In this document: one piece after another, positions 43,056-52,711 of the stretch | Position numbering within the stretch: position 1 is the first letter of the stretch | How the letters are laid out: every line of letters begins with the position of its first letter | From: Chelatococcus albus | GTDB lineage: Bacteria; Pseudomonadota; Alphaproteobacteria; Rhizobiales; Beijerinckiaceae | NCBI RefSeq assembly: GCF_030067675.1 | Contig: NZ_JASJEV010000001.1 | Location: forward strand, 138,309 to 202,308 | Length of the DNA stretch: 64,000 nt | Direction of reading: 5' to 3' | Notes under the pieces: generated by a model | Told to the model about the DNA's origin: nothing | The model's database searches: none | What the model saw: the letters and a program-made list of their open reading frames with translations, nothing else | Translations under genes and position numbers: made by a program

Positions 43056-44477
43056 TCATGCGAGCTGGTCGCGCAGGCGCGACAGGCTTTCGTCCCGGCC
43101 GAGAACCGCCATCACGTCGAAGAGCCCTGGCGAGGTCGCGCGGCCCGTCAAAGCCGCCCGCAAGGGCTGGGCGAGCTGGCCGAGCTTGAGGCCGGTTTCC
43201 TCCGCCACGCCGCGCACGGCGGCCTCTGTCGTCTCCGCCGACCAATCGGCGATGGCTTCAAGCCGAGGCAGGACGATGGCGAGTCGCCCCCGCCCGTCGT
43301 CGCCGAGCAGGCCCTTCGCCTTCTCGTCGAGCGCCAGCGGGCGGCGGGCATAGAGATAGGAAGCGCTGTCGAGGAGCTCGACGAGCGTCTTGGCCCGCTC
43401 CTTCAGGCCAGGCATGGCCGCAAGGAGCTTCCGCCGCAGGGACGGATCGAAGGTGGTGCCAAGCCCGCGGGAGGGACCGAGCTCCGGCAGGATGGCCTCG
43501 ATCGCCCGGATCAGATCCTCGTCGTCGGCGAGGCGCATGTAGTGGCCATTGAGATTTTCGAGCTTGGCGAAGTCGAAACGAGCCGGCGAACGGCCGACGC
43601 TGGCCAGGTCGAAGGCCGCGATCATCTCCTCGGTCGAGAAGATCTCCTGATCACCGTGGCTCCAGCCGAGGCGCACGAGATAGTTGCGCAGCGCCGCCGG
43701 GATGTAGCCCATGGAGCGGTAGGCATCGACGCCAAGCGCGCCGTGGCGCTTCGACAGCTTGGCGCCGTCGGGGCCGTGGATCAGCGGAATATGCGCGAAT
43801 CTCGGCACGTCCCAGCCCAGAGCGTCGTAGATCTGCTTCTGGCGCGCCGCATTCGTGAGGTGATCGTCGCCACGGATGACGTGGGTCACCGCCATGTCGT
43901 GATCGTCCACGACGACAGCGAGCATGTAGGTCGGCGTGCCGTCCGAGCGCAGCAGAACGAGATCGTCCAGATCCTTGTTCTGCCACGTCACGCGACCCTG
44001 GACCTCATCCTCGATCACGGTCTCGCCATCGGTCGGCGCCTTGAGACGGATGACCGGCTTGACCCCCGCCGGTGCCTCCGACGGGTCGCGGTCGCGCCAG
44101 CGCCCGTCGTAGCGCATGGGCCGCCCTTCGCGGCGGGCCTGCTCGCGCATCTCCTCGAGCTCCTGCTGGCTGGCATAGCAGTAGTATGCCTTGCCCGCGC
44201 GCAGGAGCTGCTCGGCCACTTCGCGGTGCCGAGCGGCACGCGCATATTGGTAGACGACATCGCCATCCCAGGTGAGGCCAAGCCAGGACAGACCGTCGAG
44301 GATCGCCTTGATTGCCGCCTCGGTGGACCGTTCGCGATCGGTGTCCTCGATGCGCAGCAGCATCTTGCCACCGTGCCGGCGGGCGTAGAGCCAGTTGAAC
44401 AGCGCCGTGCGCGCGCCACCGATGTGGAGGAATCCGGTGGGCGAGGGGGCGAAGCGAGTAACGACCGTGTCGGACAT
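43056..44477 (-). CDS. gltX: Glutamyl-tRNA synthetase
   Basis: Class I synthetase, 473 residues. The ATP-binding motif appears as HIGG (18-21) and the KMSKS-type loop as KLSKR (240-244). The C-terminal anticodon-binding bundle is complete. It could be a discriminating or a non-discriminating GluRS; many alphaproteobacteria use the latter with GatCAB, and sequence reading alone does not decide. It is divergent from comEC. Confidence 0.97.
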   Translation of the reverse strand: MSDTVVTRFAPSPTGFLHIGGARTALFNWLYARRHGGKMLLRIEDTDRERSTEAAIKAILDGLSWLGLTWDGDVVYQYARAARHREVAEQLLRAGKAYYCYASQQELEEMREQARREGRPMRYDGRWRDRDPSEAPAGVKPVIRLKAPTDGETVIEDEVQGRVTWQNKDLDDLVLLRSDGTPTYMLAVVVDDHDMAVTHVIRGDDHLTNAARQKQIYDALGWDVPRFAHIPLIHGPDGAKLSKRHGALGVDAYRSMGYIPAALRNYLVRLGWSHGDQEIFSTEEMIAAFDLASVGRSPARFDFAKLENLNGHYMRLADDEDLIRAIEAILPELGPSRGLGTTFDPSLRRKLLAAMPGLKERAKTLVELLDSASYLYARRPLALDEKAKGLLGDDGRGRLAIVLPRLEAIADWSAETTEAAVRGVAEETGLKLGQLAQPLRAALTGRATSPGLFDVMAVLGRDESLSRLRDQLA

Positions 44478-44515
44478 CGGTTCGATGCATCCGCGAGCGA
44501 GAAACGACGACGAAT

Positions 44516-44534
44516 GCGGTCGCTTTGCGACCGC
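44516..44534 (+). repeat. Hairpin in the gltX-comEC divergent spacer
   Basis: GCGGTCGC and GCGACCGC form a perfect 8-bp stem with a TTT loop, midway between the divergent starts of gltX and comEC. It may be an operator-like dyad or a leader hairpin for either gene; nothing in the sequence decides. Confidence 0.4.
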
Positions 44535-44592
44535 CGCGCGTCGTGTAGCATGGGAGCGAGGCCCGCGTTAAGGGACAGACCGCGTCACGACG

Positions 44593-46875
44593 ATGCAGCC
44601 TTCGCACACGCCGCCACGCCCACGCGCAGCGGTCGCCGCGCCGCTCGGGCGCCACGCGGGCCGGCTCACGGCGTCGGGGTTCGTCGCCAGCGCCATCGAG
44701 GACCTGCGTGGGGTTGTGCCGCGTCTCTGGTGGACAGAGGTCGAGAGGCGGCGGCTCTTCCTGTGGCTGCCCGTCTTCTTCGGCCTCGGCATCCTCCTCT
44801 ATTTCGCCGCTGACCGTGAGCCGCAGCTCTGGGCGCCGGTGTCGGCCACGCTCGCCGCAGGCTTGGCCGCTCTTCGCCTGCGCGCACGCTGGCCCGCATA
44901 TGTCGCCTTCACCGCGCTGGCCTTTCTGTTTGCCGGCTTCTCCGCGGCCGCGCTGCGCACCCGCGCCGTCGCGGCGCCGATCCTGCCGCGCGTCATGGTC
45001 GGTTCGTTGACCGGCTTCGTCGAAAGCGTCGAAGAGCGTCGGCAAGGGGCGCGCATCGTCGTCGCGCTGGTCGGCTTCGCTGACCTGGCCGTGGGCGACC
45101 GACCGTCGCGCGTGCGCGTCACCCTGCGCCCGGGCACGGCCGTGAAGCCGGGAGACTTCATCGAGGCCACGGCCCGTCTGCTGCCTCCGCCCGAACCGGC
45201 GCGTCCAGGAGGCTACGACTTCGCCCGCGAGGCCTTCTTTCGCAGTACCGGAGCCGTCGGCTCCATCAGCGGTGCCGTCCGGGTGCGGGCTCCGCCGGTC
45301 GAGCCGCCGGGGACACTGGCGCTTGCCACTCGCATCGACCAAGCGCGCAACGCGCTCACCCGCCGTATCGCTGATGCCGCGGGAGGGCAGGCGGGTGCGG
45401 TCGCGGCGGCTCTGGTCACAGGCAAGCGCGGGCTCATCAGCGAGGAGACCAACGCTGCCCTGCGCGCGGCCGGCATCTATCACATCGTCTCCATCTCGGG
45501 GCTGCACATGGTGCTTGCCGCGAGCACCATCTTCGGCGCCGCGCGTGCCCTGCTCGCCCTCTTTCCCGGAGCGGCCCTGCTCTGGCCAACGAAGAAGATC
45601 GCCGCCGTCATCGCCATGTTCGGCGCGACGGCCTATTGCATCTTCTCGGGCTCCGAGGTCGCCACCGAGCGCTCGCTCGTCATGACGCTCGTCATGCTGG
45701 CGGCGATCCTGGTCGACCGCCCTGCGCTCGCCATGCGCAACCTCGCGGTGGCGGCCCTCATCGTCCTCGCCCGAGAACCGGAGACCCTGCTCGGCCCGAG
45801 CTTCCAGATGTCCTTTGCCGCTGTCGCCGGGCTCGTCGCTTTCTGCGAAGGCGCGCGACCGGCGAGCGCGGAAGCCTCGGCGACCGGGGGCGGCTGGCCA
45901 TCGCGCGTGGGGCGCATGGCCGCCAGAGCCATCATCGCCCTCTTCGTCACCACGCTCGTCGCATCGATCATGACCGCGCCGTTCGGCGCCTATCACTTCC
46001 AGACGCTCAATCCGTTCGGCCTCATCGGCAATGCGCTCGCCGTCCCGTTCGTCTCGCTCCTCGTCATGCCGGCGGCGGTCCTCGGGACCTTGGCCTATCC
46101 CTTCGGCCTCGATGCCCCGGTCTGGTGGGCCATGGGCCTCGCCACGCGGCCGGTGCTCGCCGTCGGGGCCTGGGTCTCGGGGTTCGAACGGGCGACCACG
46201 GTCATCCCCGCATTCGACACCGCGGTGCTCCTGCTCTTCACCCTGGCGCTGCTGCTCGCGACGCTCTGGAGCACCGCCCTTCGCTGGCTCGCACTGCCGC
46301 CGGCGCTGCTCGGCATTGCGCTCGCTGCCAATCCCGTGGTGCCGGACATCGTTGTCGAACGCTCCGGGGCGGCGGCTGCCGTCCGCCAGGAAGACGGCCG
46401 TCTCGCCGTCGTCGGACGCGCATCGCGCTTCACGCTGGAACACTGGCTGCGCGCGGACGGCGACGCGCGGACAATCGACGATGCCACCTTGAAGACCGCT
46501 GCGGGTTGCGACCCCTGGGGCTGCGTCGCTCCGCTCCCCGGCGGGCGGTACCTCGCCGTGATCCGCGACAAGCGCGCCTTCGCCGAGGATTGCCGACGGG
46601 CCGCGATCGTCATCTCGAGCCTCAAGGCCCCGGAGACGTGCAAGGCCGAGCTGGTCCTCGACCGCTCGCGCCTTGCCGCGACGGGAGCCGTGCATCTTGT
46701 GTCCGAAGACGGGCGCTTTCGGCTCGTGCGCGCGCGGCAGGAGAACGGCGAGCGCCCGTGGCTGCGGCGGCTCGCGACGCCACCCGCCCGGGCTCAGCGA
46801 GCGCAGGGCTCGCCCTCACAGCTCTCCATCCCCGATCCGGAGGCCCACGATGACGAAGTCGATGCCGCTCAGTAA
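44593..46875 (+). CDS. comEC: ComEC/Rec2 family DNA-uptake channel protein
   Basis: Polytopic inner-membrane protein of the family that translocates single-stranded DNA during transformation. The 760-residue product has an N-terminal DUF4131-type soluble domain flanked by helices (about 50-240). The competence domain begins near [14 protein letters not shown] (297-310), with about ten helices to residue 580. The C-terminal ~150 residues lack a clear HxHxDH nuclease motif, as in many alphaproteobacterial ComEC. Its last 7 nt overlap the end of convergent lexA. Confidence 0.9.
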   Translation: MQPSHTPPRPRAAVAAPLGRHAGRLTASGFVASAIEDLRGVVPRLWWTEVERRRLFLWLPVFFGLGILLYFAADREPQLWAPVSATLAAGLAALRLRARWPAYVAFTALAFLFAGFSAAALRTRAVAAPILPRVMVGSLTGFVESVEERRQGARIVVALVGFADLAVGDRPSRVRVTLRPGTAVKPGDFIEATARLLPPPEPARPGGYDFAREAFFRSTGAVGSISGAVRVRAPPVEPPGTLALATRIDQARNALTRRIADAAGGQAGAVAAALVTGKRGLISEETNAALRAAGIYHIVSISGLHMVLAASTIFGAARALLALFPGAALLWPTKKIAAVIAMFGATAYCIFSGSEVATERSLVMTLVMLAAILVDRPALAMRNLAVAALIVLAREPETLLGPSFQMSFAAVAGLVAFCEGARPASAEASATGGGWPSRVGRMAARAIIALFVTTLVASIMTAPFGAYHFQTLNPFGLIGNALAVPFVSLLVMPAAVLGTLAYPFGLDAPVWWAMGLATRPVLAVGAWVSGFERATTVIPAFDTAVLLLFTLALLLATLWSTALRWLALPPALLGIALAANPVVPDIVVERSGAAAAVRQEDGRLAVVGRASRFTLEHWLRADGDARTIDDATLKTAAGCDPWGCVAPLPGGRYLAVIRDKRAFAEDCRRAAIVISSLKAPETCKAELVLDRSRLAATGAVHLVSEDGRFRLVRARQENGERPWLRRLATPPARAQRAQGSPSQLSIPDPEAHDDEVDAAQ

Positions 46876-47570
46876 CGGCGCAGGAGGCTGACGAGCTTGC
46901 CCTGGATCTTGACCCGGTCAGGCCCGAGCACACGCGTCTCATAGGCCGGATTCGCGGCTTCAAGCGCGATGGAGGAGCCGCGGCGGCGCAGCCGCTTCAA
47001 CGTCGCCTCCTCGTCGTCGATCAAGGCGACGACGATGTCGCCCGTATCCGCCGTTTCCTGCCGGCGGATGATCACCGTATCGCCGTCCAGGATACCCGCC
47101 TCAACCATCGAATCGCCGCGCACCTCGAGCGCGTAGTGCTCGCCGCTCGACAACAGGTCGGGCGGAAGCGACAGGGTATTGCTCCGGGTCTGGATCGCCG
47201 AAATCGGCGTGCCGGCGGCAATGCGCCCCATGACCGGGATGGCGATCGTCCGCGCGGGCCCCTCACTCTCGTCGGGCACGACCGGTCGTGAACGGCCGAG
47301 CCCGCCTTCAACGACACTCGGAGTGAAGCGGCCTCGCGGGGCAGTGCCGGCCGAGGATTCGGGCAGGCGGATCACCTCCAGGGCACGCGCCCGGTTCGGC
47401 AAGCGCCGGATGAAGCCGCGCTCTTCCAGCGCCACGATGAGGCGATGGATGCCCGACTTGGACTTGAGATCCAGGGCCTCCTTCATCTCGTCGAAGGACG
47501 GCGGAACGCCGGTCTCGCGCAGCCGCTCGTGGATGAAGCGGAGAAGCTCGCCCTGCTTACGCGTCAACAT
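46869..47570 (-). CDS. lexA: LexA repressor
   Basis: SOS repressor, 233 residues. The N-terminal winged helix binds DNA (about 1-65). The self-cleavage site is Ala119-Gly120 in GRIAAGTP. The serine-lysine dyad is Ser154 in RGDSMVEAG and Lys192 in ATLKRL. A linker of about 45 residues is longer than in E. coli (202-residue protein). The promoter holds a GAAC-N7-GAAC box, consistent with autoregulation. The ATG at 47570 fits the family start MLTRKQ. Confidence 0.97.
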   Translation of the reverse strand: MLTRKQGELLRFIHERLRETGVPPSFDEMKEALDLKSKSGIHRLIVALEERGFIRRLPNRARALEVIRLPESSAGTAPRGRFTPSVVEGGLGRSRPVVPDESEGPARTIAIPVMGRIAAGTPISAIQTRSNTLSLPPDLLSSGEHYALEVRGDSMVEAGILDGDTVIIRRQETADTGDIVVALIDDEEATLKRLRRRGSSIALEAANPAYETRVLGPDRVKIQGKLVSLLRRY

Positions 47571-47628
47571 CTCGGCCCACCATTCCGCCCGACACCGGGC
47601 ATTGCGATTCCGAAACAAATCGGGAACG

Positions 47629-47657
47629 ACGATAGCTGTTCCCGATGTGTTCCGCAA
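47629..47657 (-). promoter_or_regulatory. lexA promoter with SOS box
   Basis: On the minus strand TTGCGG (47657-47652) and TATCGT (47634-47629) are separated by 17 nt. The perfect LexA box GAAC-N7-GAAC occupies 47652-47638, overlapping the -35 and the spacer. A 7-bp dyad CGGGAAC/GTTCCCG (47621-47627 and 47638-47644) overlaps the box and the start site. Transcription would begin near 47622. Confidence 0.85.
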
Positions 47658-47912
47658 GGTGGGCGCAAGGCAGGCGGATGCCCTTGGTTCTCGCCGCTTC
47701 AAGGACTGTGCGAGGCGCTCCGTCGGTGGCTGTGGGGCGTCGCCCTCGCGCGGGCGCGTTCCGAACATCATCGAATCGGAAAATGCGTCCGCCAGCTCGA
47801 CCATAGAACAGCTTGTCGCCGCCAGCCTGCGGCTGCTCGCGCGCCGCCGGCCTGTGGCGGAGCGCACCCGATGGAACGTCCGTTTCGCGTCTCGACGGGA
47901 GGCGGCGACAGA
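47658..47912. other. Rest of the 342-bp lexA-rimO gap
   Basis: Apart from the lexA promoter at 47629-47657, the gap between lexA and rimO has no credible gene, RNA or terminator. Open frames here are arginine-rich continuations from neighbours. It may hold 3' regulatory sequence of rimO. Confidence 0.4.
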
Positions 47913-49229
47913 TCAGACGGCGATGCCGTGCAGGTCGTAATCGTCCGATCGCTCGATCTTCACGGTGACGATGTCGCCCACGCGCAGCGGGCGCCGCGAT
48001 GCGACATAGACGTTGCCGTCGATCTCGGGGGCGTCCCACTTGGAGCGTCCCTTCGCCACGGTCGCGCCCGGCTCGTCGATGATCACCGGAATGCGGCGGC
48101 CGACCTTCGTCTTCAGGCGCTGGGCGCTGACGGCGGCCTGCGTCTTCATGAAGCGATGCCAGCGCTCGTCCTTGAGCTCGTCGGGCACCGGCGCGGCGAT
48201 GTCGTTGGCGGGCGCCCCCTTCACCGCCTCGTAACGGAAGCAGCCGACACGGTCGAGCTTCGCTTCCTTCAGCCATGCAAGAAGGAATTCGAAGTCCTCG
48301 TCCGTCTCACCGGGGAAGCCGACGATGAAGGTGGAGCGGATGGCGAGGTCCGGGCAGGTGTCGCGCCAGCGGCGGATGCGCTCCAGCGTCTTCTCCTGGT
48401 GGGCGGGGCGGCGCATGGCCTTCAGCACATTCGGCGCCGCGTGCTGGAAGGGGATGTCGAGATAGGGCAGGACCAGCCCATCCGCCATCAGCGGGATGAC
48501 CTCGTCGACATGCGGATAGGGATAGACGTAGTGAAGGCGCGTCCACGCACCGAGCTCACCGAGCTCCTTGGCGAGATCGTAGAAGCGGGCACTGACCGCG
48601 CGGTCCCGCCAGGGGCTCGCCGCATATTTCAGGTCGAGGCCGTAGGCGCTCGTGTCCTGCGAGATGACGAGCAATTCCTTGACACCCGCCCTCACCAGGC
48701 GCTCGGCCTCGCGCAGCACGTCCGCCGCCGGGCGGCTGACGAGATCGCCGCGCAGCTTCGGGATGATGCAGAAGGTGCAGCGGTTGTTGCAGCCCTCGGA
48801 GATCTTCAGATAGGCGTAATGGCGCGGCGTGAGCTTGATGCCCTGCGGCGGCACCAGATCGACGAAGGGATCATGCGCCGGCGGCGCCGCCTCGTGCACG
48901 GCGCCAAGCACGCTCTCGTACTGCTGCGGGCCTGTGATGGCGAGGACGCCCGGAAAGCGCCCGCGGATCTCGCCTGGCTCCGCGCCCATGCAGCCCGTGA
49001 CGATGACCTTGCCGTTCTTGGCCATGGCATCGCCGATGGCCTCGAGCGATTCCGCCTTGGCGGAGTCGAGGAAGCCGCAGGTGTTGACGATGACGAGATC
49101 GGCACCCTCGTGCGTCCGCGTCAGTTCGTAGCCCTCGGCCCGCAGATGCGTGATGATGCGTTCGGAGTCGACGAGCGCCTTGGGGCAGCCGAGGGAAACG
49201 AAACTGATCTTGGGAGCGGCCTCGGCCAT
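47913..49229 (-). CDS. rimO: Ribosomal protein S12 methylthiotransferase
   Basis: Radical SAM enzyme that methylthiolates an aspartate of ribosomal protein S12. The 438-residue product has three N-terminal MTTase-domain cysteines (15, 51 and 80) for an auxiliary 4Fe-4S cluster. The radical SAM motif CNNRCTFC has Cys147, Cys151 and Cys154. A C-terminal TRAM domain follows (about 370-435). The motif spacing and PKALVDSE start separate it from MiaB. The ATG at 49229 was preferred to an in-frame start 27 codons upstream. Confidence 0.95.
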   Translation of the reverse strand: MAEAAPKISFVSLGCPKALVDSERIITHLRAEGYELTRTHEGADLVIVNTCGFLDSAKAESLEAIGDAMAKNGKVIVTGCMGAEPGEIRGRFPGVLAITGPQQYESVLGAVHEAAPPAHDPFVDLVPPQGIKLTPRHYAYLKISEGCNNRCTFCIIPKLRGDLVSRPAADVLREAERLVRAGVKELLVISQDTSAYGLDLKYAASPWRDRAVSARFYDLAKELGELGAWTRLHYVYPYPHVDEVIPLMADGLVLPYLDIPFQHAAPNVLKAMRRPAHQEKTLERIRRWRDTCPDLAIRSTFIVGFPGETDEDFEFLLAWLKEAKLDRVGCFRYEAVKGAPANDIAAPVPDELKDERWHRFMKTQAAVSAQRLKTKVGRRIPVIIDEPGATVAKGRSKWDAPEIDGNVYVASRRPLRVGDIVTVKIERSDDYDLHGIAV

Positions 49230-49364
49230 GACGGACGGTTCCGTTGCTTGACGTCGACGGGAGTTCGTGAAATCGGCGGCCCGATTGGCACGAAACGCCG
49301 GCCGACGCAACGCGCGCCGTGTCGCGCCCAGCGTCCGGCGAGTGAACCCGGGCGTCCGATCGCC

Positions 49365-50177
49365 TCAGGAGGCCCAGTTTTCCTTGAAGTCGCCGTAAAG
49401 GGTCAGGCCGCCGCAGGCGAAGAGCGTCTGGCCGGTGACATAGCGCGCTTCGTCGGAGGCGAGGAAGGCGAAGACGGGCGCGATGTCCTCCGGCTCGGCT
49501 GCGAAACCCATGGGAATGTGGCTTTCGACCGCCGCGCGGGCCTGCGCATCCCCGGCCCACGCCCTGTTGATGTCGGTGACGACCGCGCCGGGGCCGACTG
49601 CGTTCACCCGGATGCCGCGATCAGCATATTCGAGTGCGAGCGTCCTCGTCAGATTGCCGAGCGCGCCCTTGCTCAGGGAATAGGCGAGGAAGGAAGGCTT
49701 CGGCACGACCTCGTGCACGCTCGACGTGTTGACGACCGCACCGCCTCCCGGCCGCGACAGGAAATGGCGGATGGCCGCACGCGCACAGAAAGCTGCGCCG
49801 TTGAGATTGACAGCGAGGATACGCGCGAAGGTCGCCTCGTCGAACGTGTCTCCCGGTGTCGGGGCCTGGACGCCGGCGTTGTTGACGAGAATGTCGAGCC
49901 GTCCCCAGGCGGCGACGAGCTCGGCGATCATGCGCTCGACCTCCGCGGCGGAGGACACGTCCGCCGGCGCGATGCGATGCGAGCGGGGAGGGTGCCCGCC
50001 TTCCTGCGAAGCGGCGGCGACGGCCGCGAGGGCCTCCTCGGCAGCACTGTCGTCACCGATATGATTGACGGCCACGGTTGCCCCCTCGAAGGCGAAGCGT
50101 TCGGCGACCGCGCGGCCGATGCCGCGGGAAGCGCCCGTGACGAGCGCGAAACGACCGCTCAGGCGGTGCGGGTCCAT
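49365..50177 (-). CDS. SDR family oxidoreductase (glucose dehydrogenase-like)
   Basis: Short-chain dehydrogenase of 270 residues. The cofactor motif TGASRGIG is at 14-21, NNAG at 99-102, and the catalytic set Ser153, Tyr166 and Lys170 (YSLSK). The C-terminus (FACGGLTLYGDF) resembles glucose/galactose 1-dehydrogenases of the family. A lactonase-like gene lies 42 nt upstream on the same strand, so sugar oxidation is a reasonable inference. Two adjacent ATGs occur; the second has better spacing from a GGGAGG site. Confidence 0.85.
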   Translation of the reverse strand: MDPHRLSGRFALVTGASRGIGRAVAERFAFEGATVAVNHIGDDSAAEEALAAVAAASQEGGHPPRSHRIAPADVSSAAEVERMIAELVAAWGRLDILVNNAGVQAPTPGDTFDEATFARILAVNLNGAAFCARAAIRHFLSRPGGGAVVNTSSVHEVVPKPSFLAYSLSKGALGNLTRTLALEYADRGIRVNAVGPGAVVTDINRAWAGDAQARAAVESHIPMGFAAEPEDIAPVFAFLASDEARYVTGQTLFACGGLTLYGDFKENWAS

Positions 50178-50219
50178 CATCGTCCTCCCGATGGTGCAGG
50201 CGATGCGCCAGCCGCGCCG

Positions 50220-51143
50220 TCAGCGGGCGGGGCGCGTGGCGCCTTGCGTGTTGAGGTAGACGGCATAGAGCGAGGTGGTGGCGCAGATGAAGAGCCTGTT
50301 GCGCTTCGGGCCACCGAAGCAGACATTGGCGACCACCTCCGGCACGCGGATCTTGCCGAGGAGCGTGCCGTCGGAGGCATAGCAGTGCACGCCGTCGCCG
50401 GCGCTCGTCCAGAGGTTGCCGTGGACGTCGACACGGAAGCCGTCGAAGAGACCGAAGCTGCAAACGGCGAAGATCTCTCCACCGGTCAGCCGCATCCCAT
50501 CACGTGACAGGGTGAAGCGGCGGATGTGCCGCGGCCCGTCGGGCAGATGGGTCGCCCCGGTGTCGGCCACGTAGAGATGCCGCTCGTCCGGCGAGAAGGC
50601 GAGGCCGTTCGGCTTCACGAAATCCGTGGCGACGGCCGCAACCGTTCCCGTCGCGGGGTCGAAGCGGTAGACGTGCGAGGCCCCGATCTCGGAGGGTGCC
50701 GCATCGCCCTCATAGTCGGAATCGATGCCGTAGGTCGGGTCAGTGAACCAGATCGTGCCATCCGACTTCACGATGACATCGTTCGGCGAGTTGAGCCGCT
50801 TGCCATCGACATGGCTGACGAGCACCGTGCGCGAGCCGTCGTGCTCCGTGCGCGAGACGCAGCGACCGCGATGCTCGCAGGAGACGAGGCGCCCTTCGCG
50901 GTCCATCGTATGGCCGTTGCTGTTGTAGGCCGGGGCGCGAAACACGGAGACCGAGCCGTCGGTCTCGTCCCAGCGCAGGATGCGGTCGTTGGGAATATCG
51001 GACCAGACGAGGTAGCGGCCGGCGGCGAAATAGGCCGGTCCCTCGGCCCATCGGCTCCCCGTCCAGAGCTTTTCGAGATGCACATTGCCAAACACGAGGC
51101 GCGAAAAGCGGTCGTCGAGAAGCTCGAAGCACGGGGTCAGCAT
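50220..51143 (-). CDS. SMP-30/gluconolactonase family protein
   Basis: Six-bladed beta-propeller metal-dependent lactonase, 307 residues, predicted cytoplasmic since no signal peptide is seen. Expected metal ligands are present: Glu34 in RWAEGP, Asn121 in NSPNDV, Asn179 in KPNGLAFS and Asp234 in LFDGF. The family hydrolyses sugar lactones. The downstream SDR could produce such a lactone, forming a two-step aldose to aldonate module. The actual sugar cannot be read from sequence. Confidence 0.88.
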   Translation of the reverse strand: MLTPCFELLDDRFSRLVFGNVHLEKLWTGSRWAEGPAYFAAGRYLVWSDIPNDRILRWDETDGSVSVFRAPAYNSNGHTMDREGRLVSCEHRGRCVSRTEHDGSRTVLVSHVDGKRLNSPNDVIVKSDGTIWFTDPTYGIDSDYEGDAAPSEIGASHVYRFDPATGTVAAVATDFVKPNGLAFSPDERHLYVADTGATHLPDGPRHIRRFTLSRDGMRLTGGEIFAVCSFGLFDGFRVDVHGNLWTSAGDGVHCYASDGTLLGKIRVPEVVANVCFGGPKRNRLFICATTSLYAVYLNTQGATRPAR

Positions 51144-51348
51144 GAAACATCACCTCGCAATCCGATGGAGCCGCCTCGAACGGCGATACTCCCGGCCGAT
51201 GCAACCGATTTAAACGGTCCGGATCAAGCCCGCCATCCGGCACGTGGGCCCATGGCGCCTGCGCGTCGGGCCAGACCGGGCGCTTCGCCTTATTCTCGGC
51301 TAGGATCGCTTACATTCTTGCTGGGTCCCGCAAGACAAGGAGGATGGC

Positions 51349-51573
51349 ATGCACGCTGAACTCCACAAGCCCGCCCGCCTGCAATACTGGTCCGCCGGGC
51401 ACACCGCCGACGAGCGCGGCATCATCGAATTCGACACGCTCGAGGACGCCATCACCTTCGCGATGACGCAGAACCCCGCGAACCGCGAGCTGGCCTGGGC
51501 AAGGACGGCGAGCGGACAGGTCCTGTCACCGGAGCAGATCGCGGCTCTCTGGGAGGTCAGCGTCTCGCATTAG
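51349..51573 (+). CDS. Hypothetical protein, 74 residues
   Basis: A small soluble protein with no recognised domain. It is rich in alternating polar and hydrophobic residues (FDTLEDAITFAMTQ near 28-41), suggesting one or two short helices and a strand. An AAGGAGG ribosome-binding site lies 6 nt before the ATG, so it is probably a real gene. The stop codon TAG falls at the very start of an IS-like terminal sequence, so the natural C-terminus may have been cut by an insertion. It is divergent from the lactonase gene. Confidence 0.65.
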   Translation: MHAELHKPARLQYWSAGHTADERGIIEFDTLEDAITFAMTQNPANRELAWARTASGQVLSPEQIAALWEVSVSH

Positions 51574-51823
51574 CAGGTTGCTGAAAAGGCGCTTTCCATC
51601 AGCGCCGCGGCGTGATTCCGTCTTCTGGTAGGGACGGAGTGGTTCGATGCGCGGTACGGACGAAAGAGCGGGCTCCCTGTTCTGCTACCTCGACCTGGAG
51701 AGCCGGATCCCGCTGAAGCATCCGCTGCGGGCGATCCGGGCGATCGTGAACGAGGCGCTGGCGACGCTCGATCCCGCCCGAGCAACGGCTCCGGGCCACG
51801 CCGCTGCAGTTGTTCCACGCTAG
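51571..51823 (+). mobile_element. Left-end remnant of an IS5-type insertion sequence
   Basis: The segment begins with TAGCAGGTTGCTGAAAA, similar to terminal inverted repeats of IS5-like elements. At 51647 an ATG opens a 58-codon frame with the transposase N-terminus MRGTDERAGSLF and HPLRAIRAIVNEAL, typical of IS5-family transposases. The similarity stops near residue 43, and the frame ends in unrelated sequence at 51823. No catalytic domain and no right end are present, so the element is dead. Confidence 0.8.
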
Positions 51824-51832
51824 ATTGAGGAC

Positions 51833-52575
51833 ATGCCACCCGAGATCATCGCACTGATCGAGAAGCCCCCACCTGCTCATTGCTGTTCTGGCAGCGGGTG
51901 CCTTCTTCGGCATGACGGTTGAACAATTTGCGGCCCAGATGCGCCGGCAGGCTTGGCGGGAGAGGAACCGTAGTCGCTGGACCAACAAGGGCCGCGGGGG
52001 GCAAAGTTGCGAGCGGCCCTGGCTCGCGGAACCAAGCCCAACCGCGCTGAAACAACCTGATGCCGCTGACCAGTTGCGGATTGTGATGGGTGCGGACTTC
52101 ACGGCCCGGGCGCTCCTAAACAAGAGTGAAGCGAGGGTGTTCAAGGAGCTGGACCGGATAGTGATCGGCTGCAATCCCGGTTGGCAGGTGATGGCACAAG
52201 TTTCCTTGGGCGAGATCCTCCGCAGCAAGGACGCGGAAGCCTGCGGATGCATTAACTCGAAGCGGGTGGATTTTCTCCTGGTTGATGAGGACTGTCAGCC
52301 AAGGCACGCCATTGAACACCAAGGCAGGGCGCATCATCAGGGGACCGCAGCCGCTCGCGATGCAGTGAAGAAGGAAGCGCTACGACGCGGGCATCGGTTA
52401 CCACGAGGTTGTGGCGGGCCACAGGACCCCGTCCGAACTGCGGCGATTGGTCGAGAGACTCGTTGTCAAGCCGACGGAGGCTGAACTGGAACCGAGGCAC
52501 GCCTTCGGGGCTACGGATGAGCTACATGCGCCCGGCGCCAAGCGACCCCCACCACCCCGAGATGACGCCGTGTAG
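51833..52575 (+). pseudogene. Frameshifted DUF2726 domain protein
   Basis: Three frames together make one DUF2726-type protein. An N-terminal piece (MPPEIIALIEKP, from 51833) shifts near a C5 run at 51866-51870 into a frame with a short hydrophobic segment LLIAVLAAGAFFGM. The core follows, with GWQVMAQVSLGEIL and INSKRVDFLLVDEDCQP. A second shift at about 52385-52393 is needed to continue into AGIGYHEVVAGH and the final part ending at 52575. The two shifts make it a pseudogene unless they are sequencing errors. It appears less GC-rich than its neighbours. Confidence 0.75.
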
Positions 52576-52621
52576 CAGGTGCGGCGGGGCAGGCTGAACC
52601 ATCGCTCAGTGTTGTATTTGT

Positions 52622-52711
52622 TGGCGGACGGGGTGGGATTCGAACCCACGAGGGACTTGCGCCCCTGGCGGTTTTCAAGACCGCTGCCTTCAACCACTCG
52701 GCCACCCGTCC
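52622..52711 (-). tRNA. tRNA-Ser (TGA)
   Basis: A 90-nt class II tRNA with long variable arm. The acceptor stem is GGACGGG with CCCGTCC, the discriminator is G and CCA is encoded (52622-52624). The anticodon TGA is at 52677-52675 within loop CTTGAAA. It reads UCA and related serine codons. IS and pseudogene debris lies directly on its 3' side, a frequent integration site. Confidence 0.97.

Noticed and set aside
46400-46875. ComEC C-terminal nuclease domain
   Set aside because: No HxHxDH metallo-beta-lactamase motif is visible in the last 150 residues, so a nuclease function is not claimed.
51912-52484. An intact 190-residue gene at this position
   Set aside because: The DUF2726 similarity continues in other frames on both sides, so this frame is only the middle part of a broken gene.
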